The notes below the pieces were generated by a model, which was not told the origin of the DNA, searched no databases, and saw only the letters and a program-made list of their open reading frames with translations. A stretch of DNA of 37,273 nt from Alphaproteobacteria bacterium. Its GTDB lineage: Bacteria > Pseudomonadota > Alphaproteobacteria > Micavibrionales > Micavibrionaceae. Where the stretch lies: positions 1 through 37,273 of the forward strand of contig JAUHXT010000012.1 of assembly GCA_030426925.1 (NCBI GenBank), given 5' to 3'. A program made the position numbers and the translations under genes. Below are positions 1 through 8,429 of this stretch, piece by piece; the stretch's first letter is position 1; every line of letters begins with the position of its first letter.

Positions 1-1
1 C

Positions 2-1585
2 ACAGGTGATGTCGTGAGCGATGCCGGTGAACGGGTGCAGGTTCTAAACACGGCTACGGGCGCGCCGCAGGAAGTGCTACATGTGGACAATATGGCTGCT
101 GGCGGGGGTGACGGTTCAATCGAGAACCCGTTCAACACGCTGGCCGATGCGCAGGCCGCGGCTTCGGCGCATAGTATCATATATGTTCACCGCGGGAACG
201 GTACGACAGCGGGTCAGAATGCGGGCATTGCCCTCAACCAGACCGGACAGCAGCTTATCGGCTCCGGCACGCACTTCACCTATGACGGCACCCGCTTCAC
301 CGCTGCCAACGGTGCGGCTGTCGATCCCGGTTCTCTTATCCTCGCCGCCGCCGATCCCGCCGGTGCACCCACTATTACCAACGCGGGCGGGGACGGAATT
401 ACTGTGACTGCAGATAATATAAATGTCGCGGGGATCACTGTGGATGGTGCTGCCGGCAGCGGGATTATGGTTGAAGCCAACGGCGCGGCTGCCAGCGCAC
501 AGAATGTGAGCATCAGCAATATCAGCGCGATCAACAATACCCGGCACGGGGTCTATATCCACGGCGCTGATGGCGGCGCGGTTTCGGCTAAAGTGCAACG
601 CGCTGTGACCATGGCCAACAGCCAGCACGGTATCGCCGTGTATGACGATACGGATGACACGTTCGAGGTGGATCTTGGCGGCGGATCAATGGGATCCTCG
701 GGCAACAATGTGCTGGCCGGCAACACGCTTGAAGATTTGGCAGTGGAGTATGATGGGCGGCAGCTGTCTGCCATGCACAACTGGTGGGGCCAGGCCGCCG
801 GTCCCGATACCGATAATCCGGGCATTGGCATCGCCCCACAAATCTACTACGGCGCACCAATCAATGATGGCCTTGTCGGTCACTGGACCTTCGATAACGA
901 GTGGCTAAACGGAGCTACGGCTTATGATAGAAGCGGAAATTCTTACAATGGCACATTGGAAGGGCAGCAAGGCCTTCCGGTCACTGCAGCAGGGGTTCAT
1001 GGAGAAGCCTTGCAATTCCTGGGCGATCCGGACGGGCCTGGCGGACAAACGGGCAGCTATGTTCGGACTGATAATGTTGTTCCGCTACTGCATCCAGTCA
1101 ATGAAATTACAATCTTGGTTTTAGCACAAACGTCAAATATTCCCGAAAACGGCACAATTGTCAGGGCAAGAAATTCAACATATATGCTGGATAGCCCTGG
1201 CTCCGGATTAAGAACCACGGTGAATGCTTTATATGCGGAAGGATACAGCGCGTCGCCTTTTGCCGATACAAGTTTTTATCAGGTAGCCGGAAGTTTTAGC
1301 GCCAATCAGACCGTTCGATATGTGAATGGCTCTGAAGTGAATACTTTAGCATCCTCAGCCGTCACAATCAATGATCCGGTCAATTGCTCCGGCGGCGCAA
1401 ATAGCTCAAGCTGCCGAGTTCATATTGGAGCAAGGAATGATTTACATCAGACTTATTGGGAAGGTGTAATTGATGACGTGCGCATCTATTCCCGCGCTCT
1501 CGACCCCGAAGAGATCTCCGAACTCTACCGCATGGACACGTCCAGCAGCGTCAATACCGGATCGTTCCTAACCTCGGCCCCATAA
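2..1585 (+). CDS. Large surface protein, C-terminal part: beta-helix segment plus LamG-type domain (5' end outside window)
   Basis: The reading frame is open to the first base of the window, so the true start lies upstream; a GTG at 14 is only an internal codon. The first ~270 residues have the look of a right-handed parallel beta-helix: short repeating strands rich in G, N, I and V, with an early ENPFNTL...IIYVHRGNGT stretch like that in adhesin and inverse-autotransporter-type surface proteins. From about residue 280 (VGHWTFDN) to near the end (IDDVRIYSRALDPEEI) is a concanavalin-like LamG fold, a carbohydrate- or protein-binding domain. Two close Cys (CSGGANSSSC) may form a disulfide. No membrane anchor or barrel is visible at the C-terminus. 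The LamG part is less GC-rich than the rest, suggesting a separately acquired domain. Extracellular location is inferred. Confidence 0.75.
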   Translation, partial: TGDVVSDAGERVQVLNTATGAPQEVLHVDNMAAGGGDGSIENPFNTLADAQAAASAHSIIYVHRGNGTTAGQNAGIALNQTGQQLIGSGTHFTYDGTRFTAANGAAVDPGSLILAAADPAGAPTITNAGGDGITVTADNINVAGITVDGAAGSGIMVEANGAAASAQNVSISNISAINNTRHGVYIHGADGGAVSAKVQRAVTMANSQHGIAVYDDTDDTFEVDLGGGSMGSSGNNVLAGNTLEDLAVEYDGRQLSAMHNWWGQAAGPDTDNPGIGIAPQIYYGAPINDGLVGHWTFDNEWLNGATAYDRSGNSYNGTLEGQQGLPVTAAGVHGEALQFLGDPDGPGGQTGSYVRTDNVVPLLHPVNEITILVLAQTSNIPENGTIVRARNSTYMLDSPGSGLRTTVNALYAEGYSASPFADTSFYQVAGSFSANQTVRYVNGSEVNTLASSAVTINDPVNCSGGANSSSCRVHIGARNDLHQTYWEGVIDDVRIYSRALDPEEISELYRMDTSSSVNTGSFLTSAP

Positions 1586-1627
1586 AGGTTTCGCCGGATT
1601 GAGCCAGTCGCAGACCGTAAAGCCGCC

Positions 1628-1713
1628 TTACATGGCGGCCTCGGTGATCCCCTCCTCATCGTTGTTCTTGAGGACAGTGAGCCAGTGGCCGATATAGGCC
1701 GCTTCGCCTTGCA
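1628..1713 (-). pseudogene. Possible remnant of an ArdC-like antirestriction gene
   Basis: On the minus strand about 27 codons read GEAAYIGHWLTVLKNN followed by an acidic stretch ending in a stop. The pattern AAYI-x2-WL-x2-LK-x-(D/N) is typical of the C-terminus of ArdC-type (DUF1738/zincin) antirestriction proteins of plasmids and integrated elements. Nothing upstream in this frame continues the family; the tRNA gene follows. The match is short and recalled from the family pattern, so it may be coincidence. Confidence 0.2.
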
Positions 1714-1776
1714 CATATAGATGCACACAAGAGTCAGACAAATATATAAGAAAATGCTTGTAAGCCTTGGAAACTA

Positions 1777-1852
<76 letters not shown>

Positions 1853-1934
1853 GTCACCATAGAAGGACAGAGATATAGCGAAAAAATACACTGAAAACAA
1901 CCCCCAAACATGCTTATACCCTTGTTGTCTGGAA

Positions 1935-1964
1935 TTGGTCTGTTAACCTTTTTTCTGGTACAAT
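1935..1964 (+). promoter_or_regulatory. Candidate promoter of the dotM-dotL cluster
   Basis: A -10-like TACAAT (1959-1964) lies 18 bases after a weak -35-like TTGGTC (1935-1940), about 38 bases upstream of the first gene of the cluster. The 12-mer GGTACAATTAAG spanning the -10 recurs in the upstream region of rne. Confidence 0.35.
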
Positions 1965-2002
1965 TAAGCTTCGTGAAACCATCAGTATTATAGAAAAAGA
2001 TC

Positions 2003-3217
2003 ATGGCAGGAGAAGGACAAGGAGGAGGAGCATCGGATACCGCCATCGGTATGTTCTGGATTGGCTTGGTATTGGCTGCCCTAGCCTGGCTTTTTTGGAG
2101 ATTTCAGGGCGATCTGATTATGAGCGCCATTCGCTGGCTACGCTATGCAGAAGCCTGGCTGGCATCCCTCGTTCTCGGCAATGACTATACGTTCTTCTGG
2201 CAGGGCGACAATGTACCGATGGGCGAGGTCCTCGACTACGCAGAAGAAGTCGCCCCGTCGCAAATAACGTTTTCATTCCTTGATCTGCTGTCAACTGCCG
2301 CTCTCACCCCCTACCGCTGGATTTTCGTTGCGGTTTTATGTGTGATTACCTATTGGGCGTACCTGAAAGGCCCGGAAAGTGAAAACCGGGTCAAGTTTTC
2401 ACTCGATACACTGATAAAACGCCAGGCCAAAAACTTCCCGGTCATTGAACCGTTTGTACGCTTTAACCCGGCCAAGCTGCCTCCGCGTCCGCCCGGCTCG
2501 CCCGTCCCGGCCGAAATCCCGATGTTCGCCGAAGCGCTGGGGCCGGAAGAATGGCTGGCTTTCAACAGCATCAATCCGGATGCGGATAAGGTTCTGCCTG
2601 CCGGACAGTTGGAACGCGCCTTTGGCAAACAACTCGGCCCGCGCTGGAAAGGTGCGCGTGCGCTGGCTCCGTACAAGCAAATCATGCTGGCTTCCTTCGC
2701 CCTGAAAGCATCGCGTAAACGTAATCAGGCCGATGAGATGCTGGGACGCCTATCCCGCTGCTGGTCGCACGACAAAGGCCTGAACCTGAAAAAAGACCCG
2801 AAACTTTTGAAAGAAGCGCAAAAAATTTTGAAGACCAAAGACCTGTCACAAAAGACACTGTCTCTGTGCAACCAGCACGCATGGCAGACAACCGCGCTGA
2901 TGCGCGCACTCTGGTACGCGCGCAGCGAAGGTGGTGTTCTGGCGCCGGGAATGTTCACATGGCTGCGCGGTCACGATCGTGACCTCTGGTATCCACTCAA
3001 CAACCTTGGCCGGAACTCGTACCATCTCGAAGCACTTGGCGCGATCTGCCACTACAAGGCAGAAAAAATGGCGCAGCGCCCGATCCCGAAACCAAAGGTC
3101 GCCGACGCCTGCGGCAGCATTCAGGAATATATGAATTCGGATATGGCACGCCCGATCCCGCAAATGGATTACAGCGGCTCCAAAAAACGTGGCGTCAAGA
3201 AAATGAAGACAGCATAA
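2003..3217 (+). CDS. icmP/dotM: IcmP/DotM-like component of a type IVB secretion coupling complex
   Basis: In Dot/Icm (type IVB) systems DotM is an inner-membrane protein that partners the DotL ATPase and helps recruit substrates. Here 404 residues (Legionella IcmP is about 380) include two N-terminal membrane segments (about residues 13-34 and 103-121) and a large C-terminal cytoplasmic domain. Family-like landmarks are AFGKQLGPRW, QIMLASFALKA, the HAWQTTALMRALWYAR stretch, and FTWLRGHDRDLWYPLNNLGR followed by a histidine-containing helix. It is first of a plus-strand cluster, with the IcmO/DotL-like gene two genes downstream, which supports the call. The start is the first ATG after a promoter-like region; its ribosome binding site is weak (GAAAAAGA). 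The C-terminus is strongly basic. Confidence 0.85.
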   Translation: MAGEGQGGGASDTAIGMFWIGLVLAALAWLFWRFQGDLIMSAIRWLRYAEAWLASLVLGNDYTFFWQGDNVPMGEVLDYAEEVAPSQITFSFLDLLSTAALTPYRWIFVAVLCVITYWAYLKGPESENRVKFSLDTLIKRQAKNFPVIEPFVRFNPAKLPPRPPGSPVPAEIPMFAEALGPEEWLAFNSINPDADKVLPAGQLERAFGKQLGPRWKGARALAPYKQIMLASFALKASRKRNQADEMLGRLSRCWSHDKGLNLKKDPKLLKEAQKILKTKDLSQKTLSLCNQHAWQTTALMRALWYARSEGGVLAPGMFTWLRGHDRDLWYPLNNLGRNSYHLEALGAICHYKAEKMAQRPIPKPKVADACGSIQEYMNSDMARPIPQMDYSGSKKRGVKKMKTA

Positions 3218-3232
3218 AGAGGACAAAAAAAG

Positions 3233-3769
3233 ATGATAAAAACACAGGATTTAAGACCAACAGCAAAGGTAGTAGACGGCGCGCTGATTTTATCCCTGCC
3301 CGACGCCATCTCGCCTGTTGTCTGGCGGTGGAATTTGGGCGAAGCAAAAGCATCTGCACTGGAAGTGCGTGAGGTCGGAAAGGACGGCAATTACAAGCTG
3401 GTGTTAAAAACACCGCGCGGTGACGTTCAGGATGTTGCACCATTCGAAAACAAGGCGAAAGCAATGAGCGCGCTTCTCGCTGTCAGTCACGCGATGGAAA
3501 ATCCACATGGGTCCGCATCGAATGACAGCGGAACAGTACATACTATCACTCCGGGTCGTACCGACCTGAAGAAAAGCGATGGCATGAAACTGCTGGGCGG
3601 TATCGGCGCCGTAGCGCTCATTATCGTACTATTTACATGGCTTGGCAGCGTTGCGCCAAAAAGAATGGACAGCAATGCAGCAACATTAAACACAACCGCA
3701 ACACCGACAGGAACATCCGATCAATCCGGCGTGCCGATGTCTGCGGATGACTTCCTGAGCGGAAAGTAA
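3233..3769 (+). CDS. Unknown single-pass membrane protein between DotM and DotL
   Basis: I do not recognise this 178-residue protein. A soluble N-terminal ~110 residues contains beta-rich stretches (VVWRWNLG, NYKLVLKTPRGDVQDVAPF). A single strong membrane segment follows at about residues 118-140 (LLGGIGAVALIIVLFTWLGS), then a short polar Thr/Ser-rich tail, giving a probable N-in/C-out tail-anchored-like topology. A good ribosome binding site (AGAGGA) precedes the ATG. It sits 15 bases after dotM and 16 before dotL, so the three are almost certainly one operon. In Legionella icmP and icmO are adjacent without such a gene. A structural or adaptor role in the coupling complex is inferred only from position. 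Confidence 0.75.
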   Translation: MIKTQDLRPTAKVVDGALILSLPDAISPVVWRWNLGEAKASALEVREVGKDGNYKLVLKTPRGDVQDVAPFENKAKAMSALLAVSHAMENPHGSASNDSGTVHTITPGRTDLKKSDGMKLLGGIGAVALIIVLFTWLGSVAPKRMDSNAATLNTTATPTGTSDQSGVPMSADDFLSGK

Positions 3770-3785
3770 AAGTAAGGAAACACTG

Positions 3786-6173
3786 ATGGGTTACGATCAG
3801 AAGAAGCATGAATTTTCGACCAAGACGTTCCTTCGGGACTTACGCCCGATGTACGTACGTTTTGGTCAATTCATCATGAAACGTGATGTTTCGATCGCCA
3901 TCTACATCTTCGGAATTGCAAGTATCGGGTTTGTGCCCGCAGCTCTGCCTTTCATCGACATTATCTTTATATCCTATCTGCTCTTTACATGGTGGCTGAT
4001 GACCCGTGACCGCACCTTGCCGGCAAAGCTGCCGATGGGCACGAAGTACAAGGACAAAAACAACATGGGCCCCGGTAAAAGCGGTCAGGCCGAGGGGATA
4101 CTGTTTTTTGGCAATGAAAAAAGCACAGGCGAAGAATTATGGGTGTCCGGTTCCGATGCCCGGACCCACATCCTCTACCTCGGAACAACCGGTTCCGGTA
4201 AAACCGAAGGGTTGAAATCTTTTGCAACCAACGCCCTGACTTGGGGGTCCGGTTTTGTGTACATCGATGGTAAAGCCGATACCGACCTCTGGTCGTCCTT
4301 ATCGTCTCTTGTCCGCCGTTTCGGGCGTGATGATGACCTGCTCGTCCTCAACTACATGACCGGTAACTCCGATACGCGTGCGCCGTCCAATACCATGAAC
4401 CCGTTTTCCAGCGGCTCTGCATCGTACCTTGCCAACATGCTGACGACCCTGATGCCGGAAGCCGAAGGCGATAACGCGATGTGGAAGGAACGTGCGGTTT
4501 CCTTGATCAACTCGCTTATGCCGGCACTGACATGGAAACGGGACAATCAGGATATTCCGCTGTCCGTATCGTCTATCCGTAAAGCTCTGAACATGGATCA
4601 GGTGATCAAGCTGTCGCGTGACGAAGCGCTGCCCGAACGTATCCGTGAATCCCTTGTCGGATATCTGGATACTCTGCCCGGTTTCGTGAATGACGCCTTC
4701 GACGATGACGGAAAAGAAAAACCGGTCGGCCCTGACCAGCCGATGATCGATACCACAACCGTCCGTCAGCAACACGGATACCTGACCATGCAGTTTACGC
4801 GTTCCCTGCAGTCATTGGGCGATGACTACGGTTACATCTTCGATGCACAGGATGCGGACGTTGACATGGTGGACATCGTCCTGAACCGGCGCATACTCGT
4901 AACACTCATCCCCGCTTTGGAAAAATCCCCGGACGAAACGGCAAACCTTGGTAAAATCGTTGGTGCGACCCTGAAAGGAATGATGGGTTCCACGCTGGGC
5001 GCGAACCTCGAAGGGTCCTCTTCGACCGTCATTGAAAACAAACCGTCCCATTCCGCGACACCGTTCATCACGATTTTTGACGAGGTTGGTTACTATACCA
5101 CCGCCGGTATGGGCGTGATGGCTGCGCAGGCCCGTTCTCTTGGTTTCTGCCTGATCTTCGCCGCACAGGACTTACAAGCCATGGAAAAACGCGTCAAGGA
5201 AGAAGCGCGTTCCATTACTGCAAACTGTAACCTGAAAATCTTCGGTAAACTGGAAGACCCGACCCAGACCCGTGAATTCTTTGAAAACCAGATCGGTAAG
5301 GGTAACGTTCTTCAGGCAAAAAGCTATAAGCTCTCCGGCGGTCAGACTGCCGGTTCGTATTTCGACTCTCAGGACGCGTCCGTGGAAGTCCGTGCCCGTG
5401 CCGACTATGACGACCTGAAAGAAGCCAAGGAAGGCGAAGCCGTTATCTCCTTCGCCATGGATGTGATCCGCGCGAATATCTTCTACTCAAATCCCGGATT
5501 TGCAACGGCCATGCGTGTCACGCGCTATGTCGCCCTGCCGCCACCGGATGAATCCGTCACGAAGCATGCACCACAAATCACAAAACTGCGTGATAAGTTA
5601 TGTCACAAAACATGGACAGCGATGAAGGCCGATGTCGCCGTCGAAACTCCGGATGAAATAAAACGCTTGATGGAAGGGTTGGGACTTGGCAAGAAAAATT
5701 CTGACGAGCCAATTGACGGCGGTATCATGGCCGTTGCCGCTTTGCACGCCGAACTCTACCCGCAGGAAGCATTGGAAGCACAGGCAGAACCGCAAGGCAT
5801 GAACACCGTCCGCGAAGCGGCGCAAGCGCCTGCACAGCCCGAACAGCAGCAACAAACACCACCACCGGCCGCTCCGGCGCAGGACGGCAATCCGATGGGC
5901 GCCTTTACCAAAAAAGATGACGCCGCAACGAAAGAACCGGAACCAAAACAGCAAACAACACAGCCCGTGTCTTATCACGACCTGGTAAAACAATCAGAAG
6001 ATGAAAGCACGGCGCAACAAAGCCCCGCAGAAGCAAAAACCGAACAAGTACAGGCCATCAAGCAGCAACTGGATACCGAAGTACAAAAGATCCTCTCTGA
6101 TGCCGGCGCATCGCTTCAAAAAACATTATTCAAATCAAAAGAAAATAAATCCGATGATCCATCCGGCGAATAA
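3786..6173 (+). CDS. icmO/dotL: IcmO/DotL-like type IV coupling ATPase
   Basis: This is the coupling ATPase that receives and feeds substrates into a type IVB secretion or conjugation channel at the inner membrane. The 795 residues (Legionella DotL about 783) show N-terminal membrane segments (about residues 35-75), a Walker A LGTTGSGKTEG at about 132-142, a Walker B-like FITIFDEVGYY near 425-435, and conserved VYIDGKADTD and FAAQDLQAMEK stretches of the VirD4/TraG superfamily. The last ~170 residues are low-complexity and Q/P/E rich, matching the disordered DotL tail that in Legionella binds adaptors. AAGGAAA precedes the ATG. The 3' end overlaps the next gene by 20 bases, implying translational coupling. 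Confidence 0.9.
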   Translation: MGYDQKKHEFSTKTFLRDLRPMYVRFGQFIMKRDVSIAIYIFGIASIGFVPAALPFIDIIFISYLLFTWWLMTRDRTLPAKLPMGTKYKDKNNMGPGKSGQAEGILFFGNEKSTGEELWVSGSDARTHILYLGTTGSGKTEGLKSFATNALTWGSGFVYIDGKADTDLWSSLSSLVRRFGRDDDLLVLNYMTGNSDTRAPSNTMNPFSSGSASYLANMLTTLMPEAEGDNAMWKERAVSLINSLMPALTWKRDNQDIPLSVSSIRKALNMDQVIKLSRDEALPERIRESLVGYLDTLPGFVNDAFDDDGKEKPVGPDQPMIDTTTVRQQHGYLTMQFTRSLQSLGDDYGYIFDAQDADVDMVDIVLNRRILVTLIPALEKSPDETANLGKIVGATLKGMMGSTLGANLEGSSSTVIENKPSHSATPFITIFDEVGYYTTAGMGVMAAQARSLGFCLIFAAQDLQAMEKRVKEEARSITANCNLKIFGKLEDPTQTREFFENQIGKGNVLQAKSYKLSGGQTAGSYFDSQDASVEVRARADYDDLKEAKEGEAVISFAMDVIRANIFYSNPGFATAMRVTRYVALPPPDESVTKHAPQITKLRDKLCHKTWTAMKADVAVETPDEIKRLMEGLGLGKKNSDEPIDGGIMAVAALHAELYPQEALEAQAEPQGMNTVREAAQAPAQPEQQQQTPPPAAPAQDGNPMGAFTKKDDAATKEPEPKQQTTQPVSYHDLVKQSEDESTAQQSPAEAKTEQVQAIKQQLDTEVQKILSDAGASLQKTLFKSKENKSDDPSGE

Positions 6174-6900
6174 GGAATCAGGAAATGTTTTCCTGTTTAT
6201 CTTCATGGGCATAATCCTGTTCGGCGCCCTGATATTCACGATGAATCGCTCTGGCACAGGTAACATGTCAGCAATCAGTAAAGCACAAATAAAACTGGCC
6301 ACGGACGAAATCCTGAATTACGGCCAGGTCATGGATCGAACTGTCAACAAACTGATAAGCAACGGATGCTCGGAAAGCCAGATCAGCTTTAACAATACGG
6401 TCGTTAGTGGCTATTCAACCACTGCAGCGCCGGTTGACGGTTCGTGTGAGGTATTCGGTCCAAACGGCGGTAAGCTGAATTATAATGCCCCCAACCCAAT
6501 ATGGCTGGATAGCAGCCTGTCAGCACAGGCAAGCTACGGCGAATGGTTTTATACAGGATACGTGGTTGTAGATGGCTTTGGCACACATTTTACATCGCCA
6601 TATAATGCCGTTCTTTTAATGGTGTTGCCATACCTGAAAAAAGAAGTCTGCATGGAACTAAACGACCGCTTAGGCTTGGAGCCACCTGCCAGCGATACGC
6701 CGGTGGAAGATAACGGAACAGCGGCAGCATATGTCAGCGGAAAATTTGATGGCGGATACCTTCTCGCTGGGGCGGCCAACAATATTGATGGATGGGCGAC
6801 GCCCGGATGCGGGTGCAACTTCCTGTTTAAAGTACCCCAGGGATGCACACTCACTGCGGATAACAGGTACGTATATTATAAAGTCCTGATTGAACGCTAA
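6154..6900 (+). CDS. Pilin-like small membrane protein, unknown function
   Basis: The start chosen is the ATG at 6154 inside the end of the coupling ATPase gene; a longer upstream reading frame exists but reads dotL in another frame. The 248-residue product opens with a short polar leader (MIHPANKESGN) followed at once by one hydrophobic helix (VFLFIFMGIILFGALIFTM), the layout of type IV pilin or TadE-like proteins. A conserved-looking polar stretch follows: KAQIKLATDEILNYGQVMDR, then NKLISNGCSESQI. The remainder contains several Cys, including CGCNF and a late PQGC, suggesting disulfides outside the membrane. Proteins with a GN-hydrophobic-S/T-rich N-terminus of this kind recur as hypotheticals in alphaproteobacteria (from memory). 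Its role with the secretion cluster is inferred from overlap. Confidence 0.7.
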   Translation: MIHPANKESGNVFLFIFMGIILFGALIFTMNRSGTGNMSAISKAQIKLATDEILNYGQVMDRTVNKLISNGCSESQISFNNTVVSGYSTTAAPVDGSCEVFGPNGGKLNYNAPNPIWLDSSLSAQASYGEWFYTGYVVVDGFGTHFTSPYNAVLLMVLPYLKKEVCMELNDRLGLEPPASDTPVEDNGTAAAYVSGKFDGGYLLAGAANNIDGWATPGCGCNFLFKVPQGCTLTADNRYVYYKVLIER

Positions 6901-7006
6901 CATAGCCAAAATAAAACACCGGTCGCTAAAACCCGTAAACTTGCGCCGTCCCCCCTCCAATTGTTACCATAATGTAAGGTGCTTTAATAGGATACAGGGG
7001 CTGAAT

Positions 7007-8419
7007 GTGGGTTTCATCGCAAAATCTTTATCTTTAACTATCTGTAATATAGCCGTTTTTATGCTGATCAATGCATCGCCGGCTTTGGCGTTGCCGGTTC
7101 ATGATATAGAAGACACCAGAATATCCGCCCGCCCGCATGTTCTACAAATTGCCCTTGAAAGCAGTGAATTGCTCGAAAATCGTCAAAAATACAACAACCG
7201 TAAGCTTGCCGAAGCGAAGCGGGCAAAAAACAAACGGGCCATCGCCGAATGGGAAGAAAAAATCGCCATCACTGAACGAAAACTTCAATACGCACTCCGG
7301 CAGGAACAAACAGACGAACAAAAAAAGAAGAAATCAAACCAAAAAACCTCAACGGCAAAATCAGTCGTTCAGGATCAGCATAAAAAGTCACTGGAAAAAC
7401 TGGCACAGGATTCAGAACGATTAATCAAGGAAGTAACCAAACAGAAAGTCACGGTGTCAAAACCGCAATCATCCGCAAAGACAGCCGATACAACGCCAGT
7501 AGCGGGAATTGCCAAACTTCCGTCTTGTCCAAAAACGGAATGCATCTGGAACGTTCCGGCAAAAGGTGGGACCATTCCGAACAATAAATCATGCGATATC
7601 TTGCTGATGGTAGCACCGAAAGAAAAAATTACAGGCGCGATATCCGGGGAAGTTCCATACAAGGGTGTAGTTATGATTGGCGCCGAATTCGCAAAAGTCG
7701 GAACAAATAAAGCCGCAGGTCCGAAAGGTCAGGCGTTAAATGGCGGTGATGTTCTAAAAATCGGTTTCGCCGCCAACAATAAACATGCAAACCCGTTTTT
7801 ATATCTGGCAAACATAGACTTCCAGACAAAGGACAGCTATTGGGGCGACTTTATAAAAACCGGATCAAAAAGCAGTGACACACGTAAATGGCCGGACATT
7901 TTCCTCTCAAATTCACGCGTATCAGGTCATTATTTCTGGAGTTCCACGACACCGGGTTACAAGGAAAAAACCCACTCCGATGTTTTCCAAAGCCCTGCTG
8001 GCGGATGGAGAAGCCTGAGCGTATCCAATGTCGAAACGGAATGGACAGGGCAACACTGGTATGTTGTGCCCACACGCGCCGGGAAAAAAGCGCACCCGCA
8101 AGGACAAGTTGTTCTAAAGAATGTTGTGATGAAACCAGCGCCACAATCGAATAAAATTTACGGCGAACAGCGCGATGTTAAATACATTGCAGCCTATAAC
8201 GTCCGCGTCAGTCCGAGCAGTCATTATAAGGTCCACACAAGCAATACATATATTACACCAAACGGAAATCAAAAGCTCAGCAGTATGTACGGACCGAACT
8301 ATGCAATAAAATCCGCACCAAAGCTGACCAGCAATCCACCATCGGTGGTCAATAACAGCCGCCTTGGGTTAAAAGGCCGCGTAACAAACCTGAAAGAATT
8401 ACAGGGATACTGTAAATAA
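7007..8419 (+). CDS. Secreted protein: coiled coil plus probable beta-helix domain
   Basis: I chose the GTG at 7007: an AGGGG stretch lies 6 bases upstream, and it gives a clean signal peptide (MGFIAKSLSLTICNIAVFML, cleavage after SPALA). An ATG at 6890 in the same frame would add a charged 39-residue extension and overlap the previous gene by 11 bases. Mature residues ~20-140 are charged, K/E/Q-rich helix (ENRQKYNNRKLAEAKRAKNK and similar), probably a coiled coil. The C-terminal ~270 residues are rich in short strands with N, G and W (LYLANIDFQTKDSYW, SLSVSNVETEWTGQHWYVVP), like a right-handed parallel beta-helix such as pectate-lyase-like folds. No catalytic motif was identified. It follows the pilin-like gene by 106 bases. 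Confidence 0.65.
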   Translation: MGFIAKSLSLTICNIAVFMLINASPALALPVHDIEDTRISARPHVLQIALESSELLENRQKYNNRKLAEAKRAKNKRAIAEWEEKIAITERKLQYALRQEQTDEQKKKKSNQKTSTAKSVVQDQHKKSLEKLAQDSERLIKEVTKQKVTVSKPQSSAKTADTTPVAGIAKLPSCPKTECIWNVPAKGGTIPNNKSCDILLMVAPKEKITGAISGEVPYKGVVMIGAEFAKVGTNKAAGPKGQALNGGDVLKIGFAANNKHANPFLYLANIDFQTKDSYWGDFIKTGSKSSDTRKWPDIFLSNSRVSGHYFWSSTTPGYKEKTHSDVFQSPAGGWRSLSVSNVETEWTGQHWYVVPTRAGKKAHPQGQVVLKNVVMKPAPQSNKIYGEQRDVKYIAAYNVRVSPSSHYKVHTSNTYITPNGNQKLSSMYGPNYAIKSAPKLTSNPPSVVNNSRLGLKGRVTNLKELQGYCK

Positions 8420-8429
8420 TCGCCGAAGC

